Shown: positions 45,692 to 54,015, counted from the stretch's first letter. The stretch is DNA of 64,000 nt from Paenarthrobacter nitroguajacolicus (GCF_007786235.1 NZ_VNFK01000012.1:62001-126000), one strand, 5' to 3'. Numbers and translations: made by a program. The notes: a model not told the origin generated them from the letters alone.

Positions 45692-47442
45692 GCGCCGAAA
45701 TCCTTCCCATTGCCACGCCCCGCGAGACCCGAAAGGCCATGTGGCGCCTGCTGGCGCAGCGGCCCGGCAAGCTCACACTGACCATCCTTGTGTTGCTGGC
45801 GGCGTCCTGCTGCGGACTGGCTGCACCGGCCATCCTGGGCATGATGGTCAACATCGCGGCCTCCGGCGGGGACGTCATGTCCTTGCTCTGGCTGGCAATT
45901 GGGTTGCTGGTTGCTGGGGGGCTGGGTGCCTTGCTGGGCATCCTGGGCCAAAACCTGTTGGCACGGATCTGCGAGGAAGCCCTGGCAGGTCTGCGCGAGG
46001 AGGTGTTCGCTGCAGCCGTCAGGAAGCCACTGGCCCAACTCGAGAAGGCAGGCATCGGAGATGTCGTGGCCCGCGTGTCAGGCGACGTTGAGGCCGTCAG
46101 CGAAGCAATCTCCGGAGTCCTGCCGGCGTTTACCAGTGCGGCCTTCACCATCGCCGTGACGCTGTTGGGCTTGGGCGTGATCGATTGGCGCTTCGCCGTC
46201 GCCGTGCTCATTGCTGCGCCGTTGCAGGTCTTCACCCTGCGCTGGTTCCTCAAACGAACAGCCCCGATCTACCGGACGGTCCGGATCACCGAGGCCAATC
46301 GGACCGAGCAGATCATCGAGACGGTTCACGGCTCACCCTCAGTCCTGGCTTTGGGTCTTGGGTCCCGTCACGCGGACCTGGTGGCAGCTGCATCCCGGGA
46401 GAACATCGGCCACGCCCTTAAGGGCGTCAACTACCTGACCCGCTTCTACAACCGCCTCAACCTGGCTGAACTCATCGGCTTGTCCGCGGTCTTGGTGGTG
46501 GGGTTTTGGCTCCATGCCGAGGGGGCAGTGACCATCGGTGCGGCCACGGCTGCAGCCCTGTATTTCTACCGGCTGTTTGATCCGATCGGCCTGGTCCTGG
46601 GTCAGTTCGACGAACTCCAGAAAGCCGCTGCCGGGTTGGGTCGAATGTTCGGCCTGACCATGTCCGCGGCGCCGACCATTCCCCCGGCCGCATCCCCGGT
46701 CACAGGCGCCGGCATCGTCCTTGACGACGTCACGTTCTCCTACCCCGGCCAACGCCCCGCACTCCACGGTGTCTCCCTCACGGTGAACCACGGTGAGCGT
46801 GTGGCGATTGTGGGAACCTCAGGCGCAGGCAAGACCACCCTGGCCAAGGTGATCATGGGCCTGGAACATCCTCAGACCGGGACCGCGTGGGTGGGCGGCT
46901 TGGACTCTACAGCTGCCGCTCCTGAAGACCTGCACCAGCGGATCGCCATGGTCAGCCAGGAGGTGCACGTCTTTTCAGGGACGCTCGCCGAGGACCTCCG
47001 GCTCGCCAAACCCGACGCCACTCCGGAGGAGCTCTCGCTGGTCCTGCGGTCCGTAGAGGCTGCATGGCATGAAACGCTCGACGACGGACTGGAGACTTCC
47101 GTAGGCGCCGGCGGCCACCAGCTCACCCCCGAGCAGGCGCAGCAACTGGCGCTGGCACGGCTGATGCTCAAGGACCCGCCCATCGCGGTCCTGGACGAAG
47201 CCACAGCTGAGGCGGGAACAGGATCAGCCACCATGCTGGATCAGGCCGCTGAAGCCGCTTTGGCCGGAAGGACCTCGGTGGTGATTGCCCATCGGTTATC
47301 CCAGGCAGCGTCTGCGGACACCGTGGTGGTAATGGAGCACGGACGGATTGTTGAGTCGGGATCGCACCAGGCACTCCTGGCTAACGGCGGCCGGTACGCC
47401 ACCTTGTGGGAGGCGTGGAACAGTTCACTCAGCCGGAGCTGA
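45688..47442 (+). CDS. Exporter-type ABC half-transporter, catalytic site subunit
   Basis: 584 residues, six-helix membrane domain plus nucleotide-binding domain. Walker A GTSGAGKTT (near 375), Q-loop VSQEV, Walker B AVLDEAT (near 500) and H-loop IAHRLS are intact, while the signature is degraded to LTPEQ (near 478). Together with the preceding subunit it should form one complete ATP site. The ATG overlaps the upstream stop (ATGA), so the pair is coupled. Likely a siderophore or related metabolite carrier, exporter or importer. Confidence 0.92.
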   Translation: MSAEILPIATPRETRKAMWRLLAQRPGKLTLTILVLLAASCCGLAAPAILGMMVNIAASGGDVMSLLWLAIGLLVAGGLGALLGILGQNLLARICEEALAGLREEVFAAAVRKPLAQLEKAGIGDVVARVSGDVEAVSEAISGVLPAFTSAAFTIAVTLLGLGVIDWRFAVAVLIAAPLQVFTLRWFLKRTAPIYRTVRITEANRTEQIIETVHGSPSVLALGLGSRHADLVAAASRENIGHALKGVNYLTRFYNRLNLAELIGLSAVLVVGFWLHAEGAVTIGAATAAALYFYRLFDPIGLVLGQFDELQKAAAGLGRMFGLTMSAAPTIPPAASPVTGAGIVLDDVTFSYPGQRPALHGVSLTVNHGERVAIVGTSGAGKTTLAKVIMGLEHPQTGTAWVGGLDSTAAAPEDLHQRIAMVSQEVHVFSGTLAEDLRLAKPDATPEELSLVLRSVEAAWHETLDDGLETSVGAGGHQLTPEQAQQLALARLMLKDPPIAVLDEATAEAGTGSATMLDQAAEAALAGRTSVVIAHRLSQAASADTVVVMEHGRIVESGSHQALLANGGRYATLWEAWNSSLSRS

Positions 47443-48408
47443 CGCAGGTTCGGCCGTGGTCACCACAAGCGGATCATGCCGCACCGGGGTCCCGGCCGCG
47501 AAAGCCCGCACCTGTGCGTCATCCCAAATATGCGCGGGGACACCACCGCCCAGGAGCGTGCGGGCAAGCGTGGGGTCATCGCCGAAAGGCTCATGACTGC
47601 CGGCCATGATCATGTTGCCGTAGCGACGACCCTTGAGCATGGCAGGGTCGGCGATGATCATGGTGTGCCCAAAGGTGTCCGCGATGGTGGCCGCATCCGC
47701 CCGGGCGTTCCTGAGGTCCGGGGCGTCGCCGGAGTTGACCACATACAAGCCATCCGGGGCGAGGACGGAATCCGCATGCGCCGTGAATTCGCGGGTGGTC
47801 AGGGCGCGGGGCGTGAAGGCCCCTGCGAAGACGTCGCGGATGATGAGATCCCGGGTGTCAGGGGTGAGGGATTCGGTAACCTGCCGGGCCTCGCCCACTC
47901 GGATCCGCAGGAGGGGCGCCTTGGGCAGCTCGAACCACCCACGGACGTAGTCGGCGAGCTTGCCATCCAACTCCACCACCACTTGGCGGGCCTCGGGGTA
48001 GGCAGCGTGGAAGTACCGCGCCATGGAGCACGCTCCCCCACCCAGGTGCAAAGCGCGCAGCTTCGGCCTATGGGCGCGGGGCCATCTCGATTCCACCAAA
48101 GCTGCGATCCAGCGCATGTATTCGAAATCCAGGAACAGCGGATCGGCGAGGTCGATGTGCGAACTCATGACGCCGTTGATCTTGAGCAGCCAGCCGTTGG
48201 AGTTGTCGGGGTCCGGAACCAGTTCGCAATCGCCGGTATCGATGTAATAAATGCCCGCCACCGGACCATCAGGACGGGTGCCGGCAGGCACCTCGACGAC
48301 TCCCGCCGTCGACCTCTGGGATCTACCTGCCCTGCTGGATTTTCGGGGTTTTGCCACTACTTCCGCCCTGCCTGAGTCATGCTTCAAGACTAGTGGAGCC
48401 ACAGCCAC
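47425..48408 (-). CDS. Spermidine-synthase-like methyltransferase-fold protein
   Basis: 327 residues, with a SAM/decarboxylated-SAM Rossmann domain at about 110-270. The glycine motif is LHLGGGACSMARYF and the acidic residue that binds the ribose is in VVVELDGKL; DLIIRDVFAGAFTPRALTT matches the catalytic Asp region of the SpeE family. The polyamine-binding residues cannot be confirmed, so it may be a SpeE-like protein and not a true synthase. The start is uncertain (GTG at 48408 without a ribosome site). Its 3' end overlaps the convergent ABC gene by 18 bases. Confidence 0.75.
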   Translation of the reverse strand: MAVAPLVLKHDSGRAEVVAKPRKSSRAGRSQRSTAGVVEVPAGTRPDGPVAGIYYIDTGDCELVPDPDNSNGWLLKINGVMSSHIDLADPLFLDFEYMRWIAALVESRWPRAHRPKLRALHLGGGACSMARYFHAAYPEARQVVVELDGKLADYVRGWFELPKAPLLRIRVGEARQVTESLTPDTRDLIIRDVFAGAFTPRALTTREFTAHADSVLAPDGLYVVNSGDAPDLRNARADAATIADTFGHTMIIADPAMLKGRRYGNMIMAGSHEPFGDDPTLARTLLGGGVPAHIWDDAQVRAFAAGTPVRHDPLVVTTAEPASAPAE

Positions 48409-48460
48409 ACCAGTAGTAAGGATACTTACAGTTTGGCTGCTGGGGCCATAGGATCACATC

Positions 48461-48688
48461 ATGGAGCTTGGTGAATTGGTGTGGGCTGAGGTGTTGACCG
48501 TCGCGGTCGCATGGCTGACGGTGGTCTGCCTCCTGCTGGCCCGGGTGCCCAAGCCACCAAGCATCCTCGACTCGCCGCTGGACATGGACCAGCCCGACGA
48601 GTCGGAATCCGGTTACGAGGATTTCCGGCGAAGCCTGCGGTCCACGGGCGTCAGGTTTCGCGGATGGAAGTGGGCTCGTAGACCATGA
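48461..48688 (+). CDS. Small single-pass membrane protein
   Basis: 75 residues. An N-terminal membrane helix (VWAEVLTVAVAWLTVVCLLLA) is followed by a polar, acidic then basic tail (DQPDESESGYEDF, RGWKWARRP). No ribosome site precedes the ATG, so it may be leaderless. The last 38 bases overlap the convergent sucrase-ferredoxin gene. Could be a spurious frame; composition is protein-like. Confidence 0.5.
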   Translation: MELGELVWAEVLTVAVAWLTVVCLLLARVPKPPSILDSPLDMDQPDESESGYEDFRRSLRSTGVRFRGWKWARRP

Positions 48689-49559
48689 CCGACCCCACCG
48701 ACGGTGCCAGGCACGTCAGCTGGCACGGGGGCGCGCGGTGGGCCTGCAGTTCCACATCGATCTGCGCCGGGTGGGGCGGGCGGCCGGTGATACGGATGCG
48801 CCAGCGGTCCCCCTCGCGCAGGGTTTCAGTGACCGAATAGTCATTCCGGCCAGCCGGGCCGAAACGTCCCAGCACGGCCGCGACGGCAGCCTGTTGCGGT
48901 GGTAAGAGATCGGTATATCCGCGCAAATACTCTGCGCTGATGCGGCCGGCGAAATGGTCCTCGATCGCAGCGACGGAGGACTCTACATCGAGTCCGCCGT
49001 AGTACACACCGTCGGGAGCGACCACCGCGGTTGCTGCGAACCTGTCGCCGCCGACGTGGGAACACTCCCACACCAACTCGGGCCAATTCTCGCTGAGCGC
49101 ACGTCCCACGGGACGACCCCGCACTGCGCAGCAGGGGTCATGCCGACCATGAGCGCAGACCAGGATGACCGGGGGAAAGCCGGACTGGCCGGGAGATGCC
49201 AGGGCTGAAACCACCGCCGCAAGGTCCTCGTCCCGGTCCCACGTTCCCCACAGCTGTTGATACGCGCCTGAGCTTTGATGTCTCAGTACGGCCCAACGGC
49301 TGGGACCGGGGCGCCGGCGAGGGCCGGGGCGCCGCACCAAGAGAATCCGGGCCCGCGCCTGCCGCGCGGCGGAGGACACGAGGGCTTTGGTCCCGGCCTC
49401 CAGGTCAAGGCCGTCGAAGCCATTGGGCGGCCAACCGCCCCGGTACTCTACGAGAACCCACACCACGCCAGGTGACGCCGTCCCTGCCATCGGGTCGCCG
49501 CGCGTCCGAGCGCTTTCCGCGCAGAAAAAGCGTTCTGCAGAGGCCACCGGGGACATCAT
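48651..49559 (-). CDS. Sucrase/ferredoxin-like (thioredoxin-fold) protein
   Basis: 302 residues of the Suc_Fer-like family. The thioredoxin-fold [2Fe-2S] ferredoxin region has VCAHGRHDPCCAVRGRP (Cys residues near 154-164) and the family hallmark HVGGDRFAAT near 190. Possible electron-transfer or metal role; true ligands are not settled for this family. Two successive ATG codons overlap the upstream oxygenase stop (ATGA), so the two proteins are made together. Confidence 0.85.
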   Translation of the reverse strand: MMSPVASAERFFCAESARTRGDPMAGTASPGVVWVLVEYRGGWPPNGFDGLDLEAGTKALVSSAARQARARILLVRRPGPRRRPGPSRWAVLRHQSSGAYQQLWGTWDRDEDLAAVVSALASPGQSGFPPVILVCAHGRHDPCCAVRGRPVGRALSENWPELVWECSHVGGDRFAATAVVAPDGVYYGGLDVESSVAAIEDHFAGRISAEYLRGYTDLLPPQQAAVAAVLGRFGPAGRNDYSVTETLREGDRWRIRITGRPPHPAQIDVELQAHRAPPCQLTCLAPSVGSVMVYEPTSIRET

Positions 49560-50761
49560 TGCGCAGCGGGGACGAGGACTCCTGCGCGCAACAGCCTTTC
49601 GACGAGTTCAACCCCCAGATCAGCTGCGAGGTGCTCCTCGCCGTCCAGCAGGCGCCTTACAGACCACAGATCAGCCTCCGGGAAGTCGAGCCAACCCACT
49701 CGGGTACTCAAGCGTGAGCCCTCAAGCCGCGGTTCGAGTGCATCACGGAGCCGTACCAGCGAGCCGGCACCGAGGCTGTCAATGGCCGCGAGCTGGGCCA
49801 CTGGACCAAGCGGGGCAGGGCGCCCCTGCCGCCTGCGGGTGCGGTGGAAAAGCGACGTCGTATCAGCTTCCAAGACGGCCGCGGCCAGCCGTTCACGGAC
49901 GGCGTCGACCTCCGCATCGGGTCCATCCACACCCAACGGCAGGGAACGGCGCATCTCGGGATCGTCGCACAGTGCCGCAAGAGCAACCTCCACAAGGTGC
50001 TCCGCCAGTGCATGACGGGTCCAGTTATGGACCCCCAAGGTGAGATGGATCGAAACCTTGCCCTGCGCCTGGGCTGCATGCAACCAACCACGCGGCAGGT
50101 AGAGGACATCGCCCGGCTCCAAGACCGTGTCGATGTAGGCCTTGCCTTGCGCGGCCTCAGCCACCGCGGAACGGCGATCGGTCCACGGCTGGCTGCGCAA
50201 CGGGTCCTGGTGAACCGGCTCATGGATGATCCAGCGCTTCGTCCCCTCGATCTGCAGGACGAAGACGTCATGAACATCGTAGTGATCGTCGAAACCGCGG
50301 TTCTGAGGCGGGGTGATGTAGGCATTCGCCTGCACAGGATGCCCGAGCTCGGTGCTTAGCTGGGTGCTGAGGCTCGAAACCGGCTCCCACGTGCGGTGCA
50401 GCGCCTGCAGGACGAGCGTTGCACCATCGGCAAACTTGCGCCACAGCTCAGTGTCATCGAGCTGATCCGAGATAGTGGCGCCAACGCCCGCCGGGGAAGT
50501 GAACGAGGATTCCGGAAGCGTTGAGCCGCCCTTGGCAACGCGAAGGAAAGGTGTCCGCAGTCCGCGGCGCGAAATCAGCTCGTCCACCGCGTCGGCCGAG
50601 AACACATCGGAGAAGTCGCTGACACCACGGGTGAGCAACGCGGCCCTCCCCCAGACGTCACTGGCGAACCTCTCACGGCCAATGTCAATCAGGCGTGTTT
50701 CCAGGACACCGGCGCCCATAACCGCGCCGGGGTCCTGGAAATCAGTGCTGGTGGAGCTCAA
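49556..50761 (-). CDS. JmjC/cupin-type oxygenase (ROX/YcfD family)
   Basis: 401 residues. The 2-oxoglutarate/Fe(II) dioxygenase triad is visible as His160-x-Asp162 in DDHYDVHDVFVLQIEGTKRW and His228 in YLPRGWLHAA. A helical dimerisation region and a C-terminal winged-helix-like part (residues about 300-400) follow. Relatives hydroxylate ribosomal proteins (L16 Arg, L27 or Rpl8 His). The TTG start (alternative ATG at 50719) is two bases after a glycine-rich repeat protein stop, and its own stop overlaps the ferredoxin-like gene. The substrate may be its neighbour. Confidence 0.87.
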   Translation of the reverse strand: MSSTSTDFQDPGAVMGAGVLETRLIDIGRERFASDVWGRAALLTRGVSDFSDVFSADAVDELISRRGLRTPFLRVAKGGSTLPESSFTSPAGVGATISDQLDDTELWRKFADGATLVLQALHRTWEPVSSLSTQLSTELGHPVQANAYITPPQNRGFDDHYDVHDVFVLQIEGTKRWIIHEPVHQDPLRSQPWTDRRSAVAEAAQGKAYIDTVLEPGDVLYLPRGWLHAAQAQGKVSIHLTLGVHNWTRHALAEHLVEVALAALCDDPEMRRSLPLGVDGPDAEVDAVRERLAAAVLEADTTSLFHRTRRRQGRPAPLGPVAQLAAIDSLGAGSLVRLRDALEPRLEGSRLSTRVGWLDFPEADLWSVRRLLDGEEHLAADLGVELVERLLRAGVLVPAAQ

Positions 50762-50763
50762 AC

Positions 50764-51048
50764 TCAGTTGCCCTGTTGTCCGGCACCGCCGTCAGCGCCA
50801 CCATCGGCACCGCCGTCAGCGCCACCGTCCGCGCCACCGTCCGCACCACCATCAGCACCACCATCAGCACCGCCGTCATGGACACCAGGGGTCCCGTCCG
50901 CGCCACCGTCCGCGGGGCCTTCAGCACCACCATCAGCGCCGCCGTCAGCACCGCCGTCCGCGCCGCCGTCATGGACGCCGGGGGTTCCGGCCGCGCCACC
51001 GTCCGCGGGGCCTTCCTCCTGGCTTGGATCCTGCTCTGGATTGGACAT
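50764..51048 (-). CDS. DGGA-repeat small protein
   Basis: 94 residues from the ATG at 51048, which has GGGAGG five bases upstream. After an acidic leader (MSNPEQDPSQEEGPADGG), two units each contain GTPGVHDGGA followed by DGGA tetrapeptides: four copies in the first (residues 27-42) and eight in the second (58-89). The composition is almost entirely Gly, Ala and Asp. The ending is GQQGN. It has no Cys, membrane helix or signal peptide. As first gene of an operon with a JmjC-type hydroxylase and a ferredoxin-like protein, it is a plausible substrate of that enzyme. Confidence 0.75.
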   Translation of the reverse strand: MSNPEQDPSQEEGPADGGAAGTPGVHDGGADGGADGGADGGAEGPADGGADGTPGVHDGGADGGADGGADGGADGGADGGADGGADGGAGQQGN

Positions 51049-51183
51049 GCTTCCTCCCGAGAATCGAATGGCGTACCCAGGCCCCGATAATCGGTACCTG
51101 TTTCCAAACCGGGCGATCTTCGTCGACACCGCCCGTGATCACCATATCGAGATGAGTCAGCTCTGGGAACAGTTCCCGCGCAC

Positions 51184-51675
51184 TCAGCTACGCACCATCC
51201 GATGTTCCGGCAGCGAGTACCACGAGGGGTCGCACAACTGCCGTTTACCGTCCGGCAGGAAGCCGTTGCGGCGGTAGAAAGCCTGCGCCCGGGGATTGTC
51301 ATCGAGAACCCACAAATAAGCGGGACGGTCGCCAATCAACGCATCCACCAACGCCTGGCCCACACCACGGCCATGGATACTTTCCAAGGTGTAGAGCATG
51401 AAAAGCTCCGTACCGCAGGGGCTGTCCTCGTCCCTCCCCGGTCCGGCCGCACCAATTCCCACGAGGTCGCCGTCCGGACCATGCGCCAGCATGCGCGAAT
51501 GGCCGGCTGCTATAGAGGCCCGGTACCTATCGATGCGATCCGGCAGCGCAGCTTCCTGCTTTTCGAAGAACTCCGCAGGCAGCAGCCGCCCGTAGCTCTC
51601 TCGCCAGGACTGGACATGCATGACGGCCATGGCCTCGGCGTCGTTCACCGTTGCCGGACGAAGCGTGAAGTCCAT
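51184..51675 (-). CDS. GNAT-family N-acetyltransferase
   Basis: 163 residues with the GNAT fold: N-terminal FTLRPATVNDAEAMAVMHVQSWRESY, the acetyl-CoA pyrophosphate loop as YTLESIHGRGVGQALVDAL (R/Q-x-x-G-x-G/A near residue 104) and the C-terminal NPRAQAFYRRNGF strand-helix. Acceptor substrate unknown. It starts three bases after the O-methyltransferase stop, so the two are co-transcribed. Confidence 0.9.
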   Translation of the reverse strand: MDFTLRPATVNDAEAMAVMHVQSWRESYGRLLPAEFFEKQEAALPDRIDRYRASIAAGHSRMLAHGPDGDLVGIGAAGPGRDEDSPCGTELFMLYTLESIHGRGVGQALVDALIGDRPAYLWVLDDNPRAQAFYRRNGFLPDGKRQLCDPSWYSLPEHRMVRS

Positions 51676-51678
51676 CCG

Positions 51679-52350
51679 CTACTGCACCCGTGCCATCGCG
51701 AAACCGTCCCATCCCTTGCTGCCCACCGTCTGGATGGCAGTGGCATCGAGGCGTGGGTCCTGCCCCATCATTTCCAGCATTGCCACAATGCCGGGTGCGT
51801 TGACCTCGTCCCGCGAGGGTTCCAGGATGGCGCCGTCCCAGATGACGTTGTCCACCACGATCACCGTTCCCGGATGGCCAAGCCTGATGGCCCAATCGAG
51901 GTAATTCGAATCGTTCTCCTTGTCCGCGTCGATGAAGACGAAATCGAACGATTCCTGAGCTGCCAGCGTAGGAAGGACGTCCAAGGCAGCACCCACCCGG
52001 ATATCCACCTTGTGGCCGACACCCGCCGCGTCCACGTTGGCGCGCGCAACGTCCGCGTGTTTCTGGAGGAATTCGCACGTGACCAAGCGTCCGTCGTCGG
52101 GCAGTCCTTGAGCCATCCAGATGCTGCTGAACCCTGCCAGGGTGCCAATCTCCAGGACGCGCCTGGCACCGGACATCTGCACGAGCATCCGCAGGAGCTT
52201 GCCTGCGTTGGGCGCCACTTCGATGGGAGGCATTCCTGCCTCAAGGGCGGAACTCAAGGCGCGCTTGTGGGCAGGATCAGGACGCACGACGACGTCAGTC
52301 AGGTAATGCTCGACGTCGACCCAACCGGGCTCGGTCACGTGTTCAACCAT
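51679..52350 (-). CDS. Class I SAM O-methyltransferase (family 3)
   Basis: 223 residues of the catechol-O-methyltransferase-like family. The SAM motif is VLEIGTLAGFSSIWMA near residue 65. The metal-site motif FVFIDADKENDSNYLDWAI is near 140, and VVVDNVIWDGAI near 165 provides the next ligand. Such enzymes are Mg(II)-dependent and methylate small phenolics. The acceptor is not evident. Confidence 0.9.
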   Translation of the reverse strand: MVEHVTEPGWVDVEHYLTDVVVRPDPAHKRALSSALEAGMPPIEVAPNAGKLLRMLVQMSGARRVLEIGTLAGFSSIWMAQGLPDDGRLVTCEFLQKHADVARANVDAAGVGHKVDIRVGAALDVLPTLAAQESFDFVFIDADKENDSNYLDWAIRLGHPGTVIVVDNVIWDGAILEPSRDEVNAPGIVAMLEMMGQDPRLDATAIQTVGSKGWDGFAMARVQ

Positions 52351-52390
52351 GGGCCCCAGTCTTGCACTGGAGGGACACCGAGGGAAGGAA

Positions 52391-52723
52391 CTACTCCGTG
52401 CCGGAAATGGCGTCTTCCAGGCGCTCCACCTTGCCGGTCAACTCGCCGCTGTAACCGGGCCGGATGTCAGCCTTGATCACCAAGGAGACCCGGCTGCCGT
52501 AACGGCCAACGGCCTCGGTGGCACGTTTGACGACGTCGAAAACCTCATCCCATTCGCCTTCGATGGTGGTGAACATGGAGTCCGTGTGGTTGGGCAGTCC
52601 GGACTCGCGGACGATCTTGACGGCGGCGGCAACGGCGTCGTGCACAGAGGCATCGGGGGTGGGTCCACCGTGGGTGGCGGATGCGGGCTGGCCGGAAGGG
52701 GCGACTGAGAATGCAAGCAACAT
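52391..52723 (-). CDS. MTH1187/YqgV-type thiamine-binding protein
   Basis: 110 residues from the ATG at 52723. An upstream in-frame extension of 19 codons is less likely because the family starts MLLAFSVAPSG as here. The ferredoxin-like fold with SVHDAVAAAVKIVRESGL, DSMFTTIEGEWDEVFDVVKRATE and RVSLVIKADIRPG fits the small MTH1187 family that binds thiamine or its pyrimidine in related proteins. The divergent TetR gene probably controls it. Confidence 0.85.
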   Translation of the reverse strand: MLLAFSVAPSGQPASATHGGPTPDASVHDAVAAAVKIVRESGLPNHTDSMFTTIEGEWDEVFDVVKRATEAVGRYGSRVSLVIKADIRPGYSGELTGKVERLEDAISGTE

Positions 52724-52742
52724 GAAATCCAGTGTTTCATGT
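52720..52742. promoter_or_regulatory. Palindromic operator between thiamine-binding protein and TetR genes
   Basis: ACATGAAA and TTTCATGT form perfect 8-base arms around TCCAGTG. The palindrome overlaps the start codon of the MTH1187-type gene and lies 74 bases before the TetR start. TetR-family operators are commonly 15-25-base palindromes located between divergent genes. Binding is inferred. Confidence 0.65.
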
Positions 52743-52815
52743 GCTGGTTTGTCATATAACAACGTACTCCCGCGTAACAACGGGCCAGCACGCCTGCGTT
52801 GCTACTCTGACAAGC

Positions 52816-53445
52816 ATGGAACAGCCCTCTGAACGCAAGCCCCTCAGGGCAGACGCCGCACGCAACGTGGACAAGATCATTACCGCCGCCCGGCAGTGCT
52901 TCCGTGAACACGGTCCCGACGTACCATTGCAGACCATTGCCGCCACCGCTGGAGTTGGCCCCGCAACGCTGTTCCGCAACTTCTCGGACAAGGAGCAACT
53001 GGTCCTCGCGGCTCTCTCCCGCCAACTGCGTAAACACGTGGACCCGGTGGCAGCAGCCGCCCTGGACGGCATGGACGCCGCCGAAGGCCTGATCAACGTC
53101 ATCGATGCCGTGATGCAGGTAGCCAGCGAAGACGCGAACCTCCTAGACGCCGTCGCCGGCCGACGCGGACTCCTCATGGGCATCACCGGTGGCCTCATCG
53201 GTTCCATGGCTACGCTCCTGGAACGCGGACAGGGCCAGGGCTCGCTGCGCCGCGACATCACCATTGAGGACATGGTCCGGTTGGTGGCCATGCTGATCGG
53301 CGCCGTGGACACCATGGAACCAGGATCCGAGGCATGGAAGCGTCCCGTGGCCCTGATCGAAGACGCTATCCGGACCGAGCGCCCGTCACGGCCGCTGCCG
53401 GATCAGTCCGGCATCCCGGGCGTGACGTTCACCGAGGCTGTCTAA
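52816..53445 (+). CDS. TetR-family regulator
   Basis: 209 residues from the ATG at 52816. The TetR helix-turn-helix occupies residues about 15-60 (KIITAARQCFREHGPDVPLQTIAATAGVGPATLFRNFSDKEQLV). An all-helical ligand-binding domain follows. It is divergent from the MTH1187-type gene, with a perfect palindrome between them that is the likely operator. Confidence 0.92.
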   Translation: MEQPSERKPLRADAARNVDKIITAARQCFREHGPDVPLQTIAATAGVGPATLFRNFSDKEQLVLAALSRQLRKHVDPVAAAALDGMDAAEGLINVIDAVMQVASEDANLLDAVAGRRGLLMGITGGLIGSMATLLERGQGQGSLRRDITIEDMVRLVAMLIGAVDTMEPGSEAWKRPVALIEDAIRTERPSRPLPDQSGIPGVTFTEAV

Positions 53446-53526
53446 GCACGCGCTCCCAGTGGGTCGGCGACCGATGGTGAGTCCTGCCCATCGCGGTGCA
53501 GCCGCAGCCCACGTAGTGTCGACCGT

Positions 53527-54015
53527 ATGAATATTCCCTTGAGCTCATACTCTTCCAGCGGCGCCGAGTCCGCTGCTACGGCCGGCCTGGTCCTGCTCTT
53601 CATGCTGATCTATTTCGCCGTGATCTTTGCGATTGTTGGTGTGCTGTACATGGGAATCTTCACCAAGGCAGGCCGTCCCGCCTGGGGCGCCTTCGTACCG
53701 GTCTACAACGGCATCAAACTCCTGGAGATCGCAGGCCGCCCCTGGTACTGGTTCCTGCTGTTCTTCATTCCGTTTGCGGGGATCTACTTCAGCATCGTCT
53801 CGCTGAACGACCTCGCCAAATCATTTGGCAAGGATGCGGGCTACACGGTTGGCTTGGTCCTGCTGCCTGTCGTCTTCGTGCCGATGCTGTCCTACGGCTC
53901 CGCGCAGTACCTCGGACCCGCTGCGGGGCGGCAATTCGTGGCCTACCCGCCGTCGTACCCGCAAGGTTACGCCCAGCCGCCGGTCCAGCAGCCCAACGGT
54001 CAGCAGTACCGCTAG
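53527..54015 (+). CDS. DUF5684 family membrane protein
   Basis: 162 residues with three or four membrane segments (VLLFMLIYFAVIFAIVGVLYM, FLLFFIPFAGIYFSIVS, VGLVLLPVVFVPML). It has the family motif KAGRPAWGAFVPVYN near residue 48. The cytoplasmic C-terminus is Pro/Gln/Tyr-rich (PPSYPQGYAQPPVQQPNG). Function unknown; related proteins accompany signal peptidases. Its stop TAG shares CTAG with the convergent azlD stop. Confidence 0.85.
   Translation: MNIPLSSYSSSGAESAATAGLVLLFMLIYFAVIFAIVGVLYMGIFTKAGRPAWGAFVPVYNGIKLLEIAGRPWYWFLLFFIPFAGIYFSIVSLNDLAKSFGKDAGYTVGLVLLPVVFVPMLSYGSAQYLGPAAGRQFVAYPPSYPQGYAQPPVQQPNGQQYR

Noticed and set aside
50764..51010. Possible CRISPR-like array
   Set aside because: The repeats are 12-base, directly adjacent, in frame and without spacers; no cas genes are nearby.
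50776..51277. Plus-strand open frames rich in Pro/Ala/Ser or Thr/Val across the repeat region
   Set aside because: They are the complementary reading of the DGGA repeats. Only the minus-strand frame has a ribosome site and operon context.
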